Origin: Ilumatobacteraceae bacterium
GTDB taxonomy: Bacteria > Actinomycetota > Acidimicrobiia > Acidimicrobiales > Ilumatobacteraceae
Direction: 5' to 3'
NCBI GenBank assembly: GCA_016650435.1
Contig: JAENVT010000428.1
Coordinates: 1-11,493 of the forward strand
DNA: 11,493 nt
Shown here: piece by piece, positions 1-6,820 of the stretch
Numbering within the stretch: the stretch's first letter is position 1
How the letters are laid out: each line of letters begins with the position of its first letter
Made by a program: the position numbers and the translations under genes
The notes under the pieces: generated by a model
The model's database searches: none
Told to the model about the DNA's origin: nothing
What the model saw: only the letters and a program-made list of their open reading frames with translations

Positions 1-2
1 AC

Positions 3-128
3 ATTCCGACCGAACTTGCCGCCCCGGGCACGACCGGTTTCGAAATCGAGATCATCGGCAATCGCCGTCCTGCCCGGATTCAACTGGAGCCAGTTCTCGA
101 TCCAGCCGGCTCCCGAATGCGCGGGTAG
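3..128 (+). CDS. 3' end of a GcvT-like / dimethylglycine dehydrogenase-type protein (partial)
   Basis: An open frame enters from the left edge and ends at TAG 126-128, giving about 41 C-terminal residues. It reads IPTELAAPGT, then FEIEIIGNRRPARIQLEP, then VLDPAGSRMRG. This fits the last beta-barrel segment of the aminomethyltransferase (GcvT) fold: a P-x-E-x-A-x-P-G-T turn, a strand, then R-x-P-A-x-(V/I) and a P-x-x-D-P-x-x-x-R-x-R tail. The tail is commonest in FAD-dependent dimethylglycine/sarcosine dehydrogenases with a fused GcvT domain and in GcvT-like folate enzymes, which move one-carbon units to tetrahydrofolate in the cytoplasm. The N-terminal part lies outside the window, so free GcvT-like protein and fused dehydrogenase cannot be told apart. 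The family call is from remembered motif similarity; the reading frame and stop are seen directly. Confidence 0.65.
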   Translation: MPTELAAPGTTGFEIEIIGNRRPARIQLEPVLDPAGSRMRG

Positions 129-158
129 ACCCGATCCGGAAAGGTGAGCGATGCACCT

Positions 159-182
159 CGCCCGCTAGTGTCGAATCGGGCG
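159..182 (+). other. Small inverted repeat upstream of the secreted metallopeptidase gene
   Basis: CGCCCG (159-164) and CGGGCG (177-182) are perfect 6-base arms around a 12-base loop. The repeat sits between the stop of the GcvT-like gene (128) and the start at 206. There is no T-run after it, so it is a poor intrinsic terminator. It could be a weak terminator, an operator, or chance in GC-rich DNA. The loop contains TAGTGT (166-171), which fits only the loose actinobacterial -10 pattern TANNNT and has no recognisable -35. Confidence 0.25.
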
Positions 183-205
183 GTGTTGGTGGTAAGGGAG
201 CGTCA

Positions 206-2056
206 ATGAGAGTTCTTCGTCGCCGTCTTGCACGTGCTTCGACCGTCACCGCACTGCTGTGCCTCAGCGTTGCCATCGTCGCTCCGGCCGCTGTTGTACA
301 CGCTGCACCACCACTGGCTTCGTTCTATGTGCCGGTCAGCCCCCACAGAATTCTCGACACCCGAATCGGCCAGGGGTTCCCGCGACGTGTGAATGCAGGC
401 GAGGCATTCTCACTCGCCCTCATCGATGTACCTGCGGCTGCGAGCGCGGTGGTACTTAACCTCGCTGTCGACGGACCAGCCGCTCCGGGCTTCGTGACCG
501 TCTACCCGACGGGTGTCGCCCGCCCATTGGCATCGTCGATCAACGTCGACGCAGCCGGATTGACGATCGCCAACCTCGTGACCGTGCCGATCGGCACGGG
601 TGACACCATCGACATGTATTCGCTGATGACGACCGATCTCGTCGCCGACGTGCAGGGCTACTACATGCCGACGGTCGCGGCGAAGAGCGGCCTGTTCAGA
701 CCCGTCACTCCGGTCCGCCTCCTCGACACCCGTGAACAGAACCCGATCCACGCAGGTCCGCTCGCTTCAGGCGAGCAGATCGACGTCGATGTCGCCGCGC
801 TCGCCGGTCTGCCGAGCGATGCCACAGCAGCAGCACTGAAGATCACGGTTACCGAGAGCACCGCCAGCGGGTTCTGGACGGTCTTTCCCACCGGCACGAC
901 ACGGCCTACCGCGAGCAACATCAACGTCTTCGGCGCTGGAAGCACCATCGCCAATCAGGTGCTCGCCAGCCTAACGTCCGGGCACGCCACCGTGTTCTCC
1001 CAAACCGGCGGTCAGCTCATCATCGACCTCGTCGGCTGGTTCACCGGACCCAGCGCGCCGTTGAGCGACGTCGGGTTGTTCGTGCCGGTCACACCGTCTC
1101 GCTTGTTGGACAGCCGCGAGTTGCCGCTCGGTGCCCGCCCCGGGCACAACCGCACCGCCCAGGTGCCGGTGGCTGGCCGCTTCGGCCTGCCAGCCAGCGG
1201 CATCGGTGCGGTCGTGGTCAACGCCACCGCCACAGATACTGCAGGCATCGGATTCTTCACCGTCTGGCCGGCGCAGACGTACCGGCCAACCACATCGAGT
1301 CTCAACGCAACGCACATTGGTCAGACGATTGCCAACCACGTGATCACACCGGTGAGCACGGGCGGGTTCAGCTTCTACACCCAGACCGGTTCGCACCTGG
1401 TCGTCGACATCGCCGGTTGGTACACGGGCACCGAGCTACCAACGGTGTTGCCGCCGCACGTTCCGTTGACCGGGATCGGCGGCCCACCGCCAACACCGCC
1501 GTTCACCTTCTCCCACCTGCTCAACGGTGTACCCACTCGATGGAATCCGTGCGCGCCCATCCACTATCTCGTGAACATGGGTGGCTACAGCGACAACTTC
1601 CGTCCCGTCATCGCCGAAGCGGTCGAGCGGCTCGAAGCAGCGACCGGCCTGCTGTTCATACCAGTGGGCGACACGGCATTCATGCCGACGTCGGCCAACC
1701 CGTCGCCGCCAGCGTCTGCTGGGGGCGAGCTCGTCATCGCCTTGGGCGACGAGCTGCAGACCGATCTGGTGCCCGGCTCTGTGGTCGGCCTCGCCCACAT
1801 CTTGTACTTCACGTCGATTTTCAGGGCATCGGTGGTGATCGACGTCGGCAGCGTTGGCTCCAAGCCGCCGTGGAACAGCGTCGGCGCCGGCCCGGTGTTG
1901 ATGCACGAACTCGGACACGCAGTCGGTCTTGATCACGTCGCCGACTCCTCGCAGTTGATGAATGCTGTGGCGTCGTCGAGCGGACCCACGACGTACAGCG
2001 CCGGCGACCTCACCGGGCTGTGGCAGCTTGGCGCCGCCGGCGGATGCACGGCCTAG
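206..2056 (+). CDS. Secreted three-repeat protein with C-terminal matrixin-like zinc metallopeptidase domain
   Basis: The protein has 616 residues. It starts at ATG 206 behind AAGGGAG (194-200) with 5-base spacing. Residues 1-33 look like a Sec signal peptide: an Arg-rich n-region, a hydrophobic core (about 13-30) and likely cleavage after VHA. Three related segments follow (about 40-153, 164-280, 292-407), each opening with F/Y-x-P-V-x-P-x-R-[IL]-L-D-[TS]-R and closing with D-[VLI]-x-G-[YW]-[YF]. A proline-rich linker (about 410-432) leads to the catalytic domain, which has the zinc motif HELGHAVGLDH (567-577; ligands H571, H567 and H577, catalytic E568) and a possible Met-turn at M585. The domain begins with R-W-N-P-C (445-449), seen in actinobacterial matrixin-like peptidases. 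The mature chain appears to have only two cysteines, C449 and C614, which could form a disulfide. There is no sortase motif, so release to the medium or non-covalent wall attachment is likely. Substrate is unknown. Confidence 0.88.
   Translation: MRVLRRRLARASTVTALLCLSVAIVAPAAVVHAAPPLASFYVPVSPHRILDTRIGQGFPRRVNAGEAFSLALIDVPAAASAVVLNLAVDGPAAPGFVTVYPTGVARPLASSINVDAAGLTIANLVTVPIGTGDTIDMYSLMTTDLVADVQGYYMPTVAAKSGLFRPVTPVRLLDTREQNPIHAGPLASGEQIDVDVAALAGLPSDATAAALKITVTESTASGFWTVFPTGTTRPTASNINVFGAGSTIANQVLASLTSGHATVFSQTGGQLIIDLVGWFTGPSAPLSDVGLFVPVTPSRLLDSRELPLGARPGHNRTAQVPVAGRFGLPASGIGAVVVNATATDTAGIGFFTVWPAQTYRPTTSSLNATHIGQTIANHVITPVSTGGFSFYTQTGSHLVVDIAGWYTGTELPTVLPPHVPLTGIGGPPPTPPFTFSHLLNGVPTRWNPCAPIHYLVNMGGYSDNFRPVIAEAVERLEAATGLLFIPVGDTAFMPTSANPSPPASAGGELVIALGDELQTDLVPGSVVGLAHILYFTSIFRASVVIDVGSVGSKPPWNSVGAGPVLMHELGHAVGLDHVADSSQLMNAVASSSGPTTYSAGDLTGLWQLGAAGGCTA
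323..1426 (+). repeat. Three tandem ~125-residue protein repeats within the secreted metallopeptidase
   Basis: The repeats correspond to residues 40-153, 164-280 and 292-407. Shared landmarks in order are F-x-P-V-x-P-x-R-x-L-D-[TS]-R, a central G-F-x-T-V-[YFW]-P followed by R-P-x-x-S, then T-I-A-N-[LQH]-V, and a final D-[VLI]-x-G-[YW]-[YF]. The first repeat ends D-V-Q-G-Y-Y; the other two end G-W-F-T and G-W-Y-T. Spacing between equivalent residues is 124 and 128. The divergence at DNA level points to old duplication rather than a recent copy. I recognise this repeat as common in secreted actinobacterial proteins but cannot name a Pfam family for it. A beta-rich binding or wall-association module is inferred. 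Confidence 0.8.
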
Positions 2057-2077
2057 ACACTCGGGCGCGATCGACCG

Positions 2078-3889
2078 TCAGCCGTAGGCAGCAGCCTGGA
2101 TTCGAAACAGTTCCGCGTACTGACCATCGCGGGCCATCAGCTCTTCGTGAGTGCCGAATTCGGCGACGTGCGAGCCATCCATGACGACGATCAGGTCGGC
2201 CATGCGCACGGTTGAGAATCGGTGCGACACCAGCACGGTGACGCGCCCTGTGTCGGCGTGGGCCTGCGACGCCTCGGCGAACCTCTCGAACATCGCGTGC
2301 TCGGTCTCGGCGTCGAGTGCAGCCGTCGGCTCGTCGAGAATCAACAGCAAGGGAGCGTCGCGCATGAACCCGCGAGCCAGCGCCAACTTCTGCCATTGCC
2401 CAAAGCTGACCTCGGCACCCTCGTCCCACGACGGACCCAACTGAGTCTCCAGACCATATGCAAGTCGTTCGATCACGTCATCGGCACCGGCTCGATCGAC
2501 GGCACTACGAGTCGCTCCCCGATCCTCGACTCGCGGCAGGTCGCCGACACCGACGGTCTGTTGGGCGTGCAACTCGAACCGATAGAAGTCTTGAAAGGCG
2601 CCCGCTAGACACGCCCGCCATTCCTCAGATGCGATGTCTGCCAAGTCGGTCCCGTCGATGGTGATCCGCCCCGATGTCGGCGAGTACATCCGCGCCACCA
2701 GCTTGACCAAGGTCGACTTGCCGGCACCGTTTTCGCCGACGACCGCGACGACGGAACCTGCCGGCAGTCGCAACGTGATGTCGTCGAGCACCAATCGATC
2801 CGTGCCCGGATAGCTGAAGGAGATGTGCTCGAACGAGATGCCATCCGTCAACCGTTCCGGCGCGCTGGCGGTGGCCGATGCGTCGATGCCCGCGGCGTAG
2901 TCCTCGAGCCAGGTCAGCCGGCGCGATGAGTCGAGCCAGAAGCCGCGCAAGAAGCCCAACTCGCCGGCGGTCGCTCCGACATAACGCGCCAGCCGTGTAC
3001 CGGCGGCCAGTACCAGCACCACGTCGCCGACACCGCGATCGAGACCGGTCGCGACGAACACGACGGCGACAATGTACGCGCCGGCGAAGACCGCCCACGC
3101 CAAGGTGTGCCATGCCGCTGTCGCCCAACGCACCTTCGACACCGGCACGTACCACCGCTTCCAGGCCGCGCGACTCTCGGTGGCCAACCAATCGCCTGTG
3201 TTGGTCACGCGCACTTCCTTGGCCGGCGGCGCGGTGGTACCGAGCACAAAGAGGTGCCGGGCCAGGCGGGTGTTGGAAATGACCGATTCCTCGACGCGAC
3301 GCTCGACCGCCGGCCGCCATGTCGACACCCAGAACGCCGGCAGGGCGAACAGCATCAGCAACACCAGCACCGGATGGATCGAGCCCAGAAGTGCCGCCGT
3401 GATAGCCAGACGGAACAGCCATCCGAGGGTCGAGAACAGCGACATGAACATGTGGTCGAGGGCGAACACCTGGTCACGCAGCATCGCCAAGCGGTCGAGG
3501 TACTCGGGACGTTCGTGGTGCTCGATCGTTGGTACCGATGCCTGGAGGTGAGCCACATGACTTTCGAGCGCGATCGCCACGCGGTCGCGGAAGCGCCGCT
3601 GCACGCGCTGCGACAGCAGCGACAGATACCACGTCGCCGTCACTGAAACCGCCAGACCGAGCCCGGCGATGATCACCCGCCGCCGCTGATCGTGCAGCAC
3701 ACCATCGACTAGGAACTTCAACCACAGCGCCAGCAGCGCGTCGGGCAGCATCATCAACAGAGCGAGACCCAGCGACAGCGCGAGCAGACGCGGCTCGGCG
3801 CGATAGCCGAGGCGGAACGTGCGCACGAGCGATCGCATCGCCGGCGGCAAGTCTTCATTCGCGTGGCTGCCTTTAGCGGAGCGAGTCAT
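2078..3889 (-). CDS. ABC exporter half-transporter (permease-ATPase fusion), degenerate signature motif
   Basis: The 603-residue protein has an N-terminal membrane domain (hydrophobic segments about 33-60, 71-92, 150-190, 255-300) and an ATPase domain from about 350. Visible motifs are Walker A GENGAGKST (385-393), Q-loop Q433, Walker B LLLILDE (514-520, catalytic E520), D-loop ALD (524-526) and switch H556. The signature is VSFGQ (494-498) instead of LSGGQ. P-P-A-K-E-V-R (221-227) matches A-P-A-K-E-L-R in the partner gene, probably a coupling region. It would sit in the cytoplasmic membrane and pump an unknown substrate outward as a heterodimer with the product of 3873-5678. Start ATG 3889 has a strong Shine-Dalgarno sequence inside the upstream gene and overlaps that gene by 17 bases, so translation is probably coupled. 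Nothing nearby indicates the substrate; peptide, lipid or drug are all possible. Confidence 0.93.
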   Translation of the reverse strand: MTRSAKGSHANEDLPPAMRSLVRTFRLGYRAEPRLLALSLGLALLMMLPDALLALWLKFLVDGVLHDQRRRVIIAGLGLAVSVTATWYLSLLSQRVQRRFRDRVAIALESHVAHLQASVPTIEHHERPEYLDRLAMLRDQVFALDHMFMSLFSTLGWLFRLAITAALLGSIHPVLVLLMLFALPAFWVSTWRPAVERRVEESVISNTRLARHLFVLGTTAPPAKEVRVTNTGDWLATESRAAWKRWYVPVSKVRWATAAWHTLAWAVFAGAYIVAVVFVATGLDRGVGDVVLVLAAGTRLARYVGATAGELGFLRGFWLDSSRRLTWLEDYAAGIDASATASAPERLTDGISFEHISFSYPGTDRLVLDDITLRLPAGSVVAVVGENGAGKSTLVKLVARMYSPTSGRITIDGTDLADIASEEWRACLAGAFQDFYRFELHAQQTVGVGDLPRVEDRGATRSAVDRAGADDVIERLAYGLETQLGPSWDEGAEVSFGQWQKLALARGFMRDAPLLLILDEPTAALDAETEHAMFERFAEASQAHADTGRVTVLVSHRFSTVRMADLIVVMDGSHVAEFGTHEELMARDGQYAELFRIQAAAYG

Positions 3890-5678
3890 AGGTCACCTCC
3901 TCGCCCTCATCGTCGTATTCGGTGAATCGCGAAGCCTGAAGATCGAACATGGTTCGGTATCGACCACCGAGCGCGATCAGCTCATCGTGGCTACCAAGTT
4001 CGGCGACCTTGCCGTCTTCGATCACACAGATCCGGTCTGCGAGACGCACGGTCGAGAAGCGGTGCGAGATCAGGATCGTCGTGCAGTTGCTCGTCGCGGC
4101 CAGCACCCGTTCGAAGATCTCTGCCTCGCCGCGCACGTCGAGCTGTGCTGTTGGTTCGTCGAGCAGCACCACGCCGGCGCCCTGGTGCACGGCACAGAGT
4201 GCTCGTGCGAGAGCGACGCGTTGCCACTGCCCGCCCGACAGGTCTGTACCACCGGGGTAGCCCTTCGACAGGATCGTGTCGAGGTCACCATTCGCAAGAT
4301 CTGATCCACCGGCGGCAACGAGCGCGGCGCGGACCACATCGTCGGGAGCTCCGGTGGGAGCGACATTGTTGCGCAACGGAAGCTCGAAGTGGATGAAGTC
4401 CTGGAACACCGCAGTCACTTGCGAGCGCCACGCATTCAACTCCAATGATGCGAGCGCTTGCCCGTCGATCTCGATCGAGCCTGACGTCGTGTCATAGAGA
4501 CGGCACAGCAACTTGGCAAGCGTCGTCTTGCCCGCCCCGTTCTGACCGACGATGGCCATCGACGTGCCGGCAGGAATCGTCAGGTCGAACCCGTCGAGCA
4601 CCGGGCGGCCACCGTCGAGGTACGCGAACGAGACATCGCGAAAGCGGATCTCCTTGGCACCCGGCTTCGGAACTGTCGATCCCTCGGCCAGCGCGCCGGT
4701 GCCGACCGACGCCTCGACGCGCGCGAGTGCCGCAACCGGTGCAGCCGCGCCGTCCATTGCCCAATTGAGCCCGCCGAATGCGATCGACGAGACACCGATC
4801 GCAGCCTGCACGAAAACCACCACACGCGCTGTTGTCAACGTCGCGTTCGCGGCTCCGTCGGCCATCAACCAGAACACCACGACGTTGGCGGCAAGCACGA
4901 CCAGCAGGCACGACAGCACCGACTTCTCGCGCAGTCGTGTGGCCTCGTATTGCAACTGGTACAAGCGACGACGGGTGCTGACGAATCGATCGGTCACCCA
5001 TCCCGCCAGGCCGAAGAAGCGCAGTTCCTTGGCCGGCGCGGCGTCGACGGCCAGCCTGTAGGAGTACTCGGCATGTCGTTGGGCCTTGCGAACCTCGTCG
5101 GTGTTGCGGTCCTTCCACACGCCGCTCTCGCGCAGCAGCCAATGAGTCGACAGCCAGGCAACGGCCAGCAACAGCGCCGCCCACCATTGAAACGCGGCCA
5201 GCAAGATGGTGGCACTGACACCGACCACGAGATCGACCAGCCCGCCGGCGATGAAGTCCATCGAGATCTCCAATGGCGGGCCCATCATCCCGAGATCGAA
5301 GTCGCGGGCCATTGTGAGATCGGTGGTCAGCTCGGAGCGTTCGAGGTGGGCGATGCCGGGTGGTGCCACACAGATCGTGATGAGCCGGTCGTACAGATGT
5401 GCCGCCATCCGTGCACCGAGGTTCGCCGAGACGACCTGATGCAGCGGCTGCGAGATCAGCAGCAGTGCAAACGAAACACCCACCATCACCAGTGGACCGA
5501 CCAGCGACACATCGCGCGTGATCGCACTGACCAGCCACCCGAACGCGACCGACGTAACCGCCGGAAGCGTGCCGCGCAGCACAACCAGCATCCACCAACC
5601 AATCGCGTACACCGGAGCGGCGCGTCGCAGGGTTCGGAAGAACTGCCACTCCTGCCGACTTCGCAGCCGATCGATCAT
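3873..5678 (-). CDS. ABC exporter half-transporter (permease-ATPase fusion), canonical ATPase motifs
   Basis: I chose ATG 5678 (601 residues, MIDRLRSRQEW...). The frame can extend to TTG 5708, which has no ribosome site. GTG 5687 with AAGGCGAG upstream is a plausible alternative; ATG 5678 has GGGTGG 5 bases ahead. Numbering from ATG 5678, the membrane domain is about 20-310 and the ATPase domain starts near 343. Motifs are Walker A GQNGAGKTT (378-386), Q-loop Q426, a canonical signature LSGGQ (480-484), Walker B VVLLDE (503-508), and switch H539 in ISHRFSTVR. The C-terminal tail is acidic (YDDEGEE). It is the first gene of the pair and most likely forms a heterodimeric type I exporter with the product of 2078-3889. 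It is divergent from the ROK kinase across a gap of about 116 bases. The family is certain from the motifs; the substrate is unknown. Confidence 0.92.
   Translation of the reverse strand: MIDRLRSRQEWQFFRTLRRAAPVYAIGWWMLVVLRGTLPAVTSVAFGWLVSAITRDVSLVGPLVMVGVSFALLLISQPLHQVVSANLGARMAAHLYDRLITICVAPPGIAHLERSELTTDLTMARDFDLGMMGPPLEISMDFIAGGLVDLVVGVSATILLAAFQWWAALLLAVAWLSTHWLLRESGVWKDRNTDEVRKAQRHAEYSYRLAVDAAPAKELRFFGLAGWVTDRFVSTRRRLYQLQYEATRLREKSVLSCLLVVLAANVVVFWLMADGAANATLTTARVVVFVQAAIGVSSIAFGGLNWAMDGAAAPVAALARVEASVGTGALAEGSTVPKPGAKEIRFRDVSFAYLDGGRPVLDGFDLTIPAGTSMAIVGQNGAGKTTLAKLLCRLYDTTSGSIEIDGQALASLELNAWRSQVTAVFQDFIHFELPLRNNVAPTGAPDDVVRAALVAAGGSDLANGDLDTILSKGYPGGTDLSGGQWQRVALARALCAVHQGAGVVLLDEPTAQLDVRGEAEIFERVLAATSNCTTILISHRFSTVRLADRICVIEDGKVAELGSHDELIALGGRYRTMFDLQASRFTEYDDEGEEVTYDSLR
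3894..3900 (-). promoter_or_regulatory. Strong Shine-Dalgarno sequence inside the upstream ABC gene
   Basis: On the minus strand the sequence reads GGAGGTGACCTATG, a close match to the 16S anti-Shine-Dalgarno complement with suitable spacing to ATG 3889. The same bases encode the last residues (E-E-V-T-Y) of the upstream ABC protein, whose TAA stop lies at 3873-3875. The site fixes the start of the downstream gene and suggests stop-restart or coupled translation giving balanced amounts of the two halves. Confidence 0.7.
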
Positions 5679-5775
5679 CGTTGCCACCCAGACATTCTCG
5701 CCTTTCAACCTGTTCGCATCTTCATCGTCACACTGCTCATCGCTCGGGCGTTCCAGAATCCGCCGCGCCTATCAT

Positions 5776-5791
5776 CTCCGCTGAACGGAGG
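5776..5791 (+). promoter_or_regulatory. Hairpin that would sequester the ROK kinase ribosome-binding site
   Basis: CTCCG (5776-5780) and CGGAG (5786-5790) are perfect arms around the 5-base loop CTGAA. The right arm contains most of GGAGG (5787-5791), the only good Shine-Dalgarno sequence for ATG 5795. If the transcript begins upstream of 5776, the stem would hide the ribosome site. However, TATCAT (5770-5775) is a 5/6 match to a -10 element; if used, transcription would begin near 5782 and the left arm would not be in the RNA. No convincing -35 accompanies it. Confidence 0.3.
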
Positions 5792-5794
5792 ACT

Positions 5795-6814
5795 ATGCAG
5801 GACTCGGAGTCCGTGATCGTCGGCATCGACAACGGCGGAACGAAAAACAACGTCACGGTGCTCGACAGCTCTGGCAGATTCCTGATCGATCGCATGGTCG
5901 AAGTTCCGAGCAGGGTGACCGAAGGGACGGCGCCAGCGCTCGACTCGTTGGCCGCGGCGTTCGACGAAGGGCTGCGAATCACCGGCATCGATCGCTCCAG
6001 GGTCCGCGCCGTCGGCCTCGACACGCCCGGCCCGGCCTCGGCAGAAGGAGTCATCTCGTCGAAAGGTGCGACGAACTTCGCGCTGCCGGAGTGGTGGGGA
6101 TTCGATGTGCGCAGCGCTCTGGAGATGCGGCTCGAGATTCCTGTCGTCTACAGCAACGATGGAAATGCAGCCGCGCTGTACGCCCACTACGCGTACTACG
6201 GGGAAATGGCGTTGCGGCGTTCCTCGGTATCAGCGATCGTCGGCACAGGTCTCGGCGGCGGCGTGATCGAATCCGGCGCCGTCGTGCGCGGCGCTGCAGG
6301 GATGGCGGGCGAGCTTGGGCACGTGCACATCCCGATGGATGGTCTGTTGAGCGACGGTCAGCCGGTGCCGGGATGCAACTGCGGCTTTTCCGGTGATGCC
6401 GAGAGCGTGGCTTCGCTGACCGGCATCCGCCGCAATCTGTTGCCCTACTGGCTCAGCCGCTATCCCGACCACGACTTGGCGGGTCGCCCAATCGACGACG
6501 CAGCCAAAGAGCTTCGCAGCTACGGCGAGCGCGGCGACGAGATGGCGCGCAAGGTGTTCGAACAGCAGGCGATGGCCATCGGGCGTCTGTTCACCATCGC
6601 TGCCAACTTCACGGACCCCAACGCCTACTTCGTCGGCGGAGGAGTCGTCGAGGCCCAACCCGAGTTCCGCGACTGGTATCTCTCGGTCGTTCGCACCAAC
6701 ACGCAATTGCGCGCCGAACAGCTCGACGTTGCCGAGTTCTCACTCGTGCCCGACCTCGACATGGCCGGCGCTCGTGGCGCTGCTGTCGCGGCGCGTAGCG
6801 CGTTCCCCAGCTGA
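5795..6814 (+). CDS. ROK-family sugar kinase (glucokinase-like), altered zinc motif
   Basis: The protein has 339 residues from ATG 5795, preceded by GGAGG (5787-5791). The frame is open further upstream, but that part reads as non-coding and overlaps the divergent gene's start. ROK kinases phosphorylate glucose or related sugars with ATP in the cytoplasm. Visible features are the phosphate-binding start GIDNGGTK (10-17), T-P-G-P (78-81), N-D-G-N with likely catalytic D122, GTGLGGG (150-156), and the ROK signature G-E-L-G-H-V (172-177) with H176. The usual C-x-C-G-x-x-G-C-x-E zinc motif reads CNCGFSGDAE (194-203), so the third cysteine is D201. There are no N-terminal DNA-binding residues, so it is an enzyme-type member rather than a repressor. 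The gene ends 6 bases from the convergent DUF2207 gene. Glucose, N-acetylglucosamine, N-acetylmannosamine or another sugar cannot be decided here. Confidence 0.87.
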   Translation: MQDSESVIVGIDNGGTKNNVTVLDSSGRFLIDRMVEVPSRVTEGTAPALDSLAAAFDEGLRITGIDRSRVRAVGLDTPGPASAEGVISSKGATNFALPEWWGFDVRSALEMRLEIPVVYSNDGNAAALYAHYAYYGEMALRRSSVSAIVGTGLGGGVIESGAVVRGAAGMAGELGHVHIPMDGLLSDGQPVPGCNCGFSGDAESVASLTGIRRNLLPYWLSRYPDHDLAGRPIDDAAKELRSYGERGDEMARKVFEQQAMAIGRLFTIAANFTDPNAYFVGGGVVEAQPEFRDWYLSVVRTNTQLRAEQLDVAEFSLVPDLDMAGARGAAVAARSAFPS

Positions 6815-6820
6815 ACGCTG

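Noticed and set aside
971..1396. Long minus-strand open frames across the secreted protease gene
   Set aside because: They are antisense to a gene with clear signal peptide, repeats and zinc motif; long antisense frames are usual in GC-rich coding DNA, and their translations show low-complexity Arg-rich composition.
2057..2077. Short gap between the convergent protease and ABC genes, checked for a shared terminator
   Set aside because: No stem-loop with a T-run is visible in these 21 bases.
4492..5649. A 385-codon frame overlapping the upstream ABC gene on the same strand in another phase
   Set aside because: Arg/Gly-rich translation without recognisable domains, while the overlapping frame has all ABC motifs.
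5681..5794. N-terminal extension of the ROK kinase frame upstream of ATG 5795
   Set aside because: The extension has no ribosome site, overlaps the divergent ABC gene region, and the ROK fold begins right after residue 1 of the chosen start.
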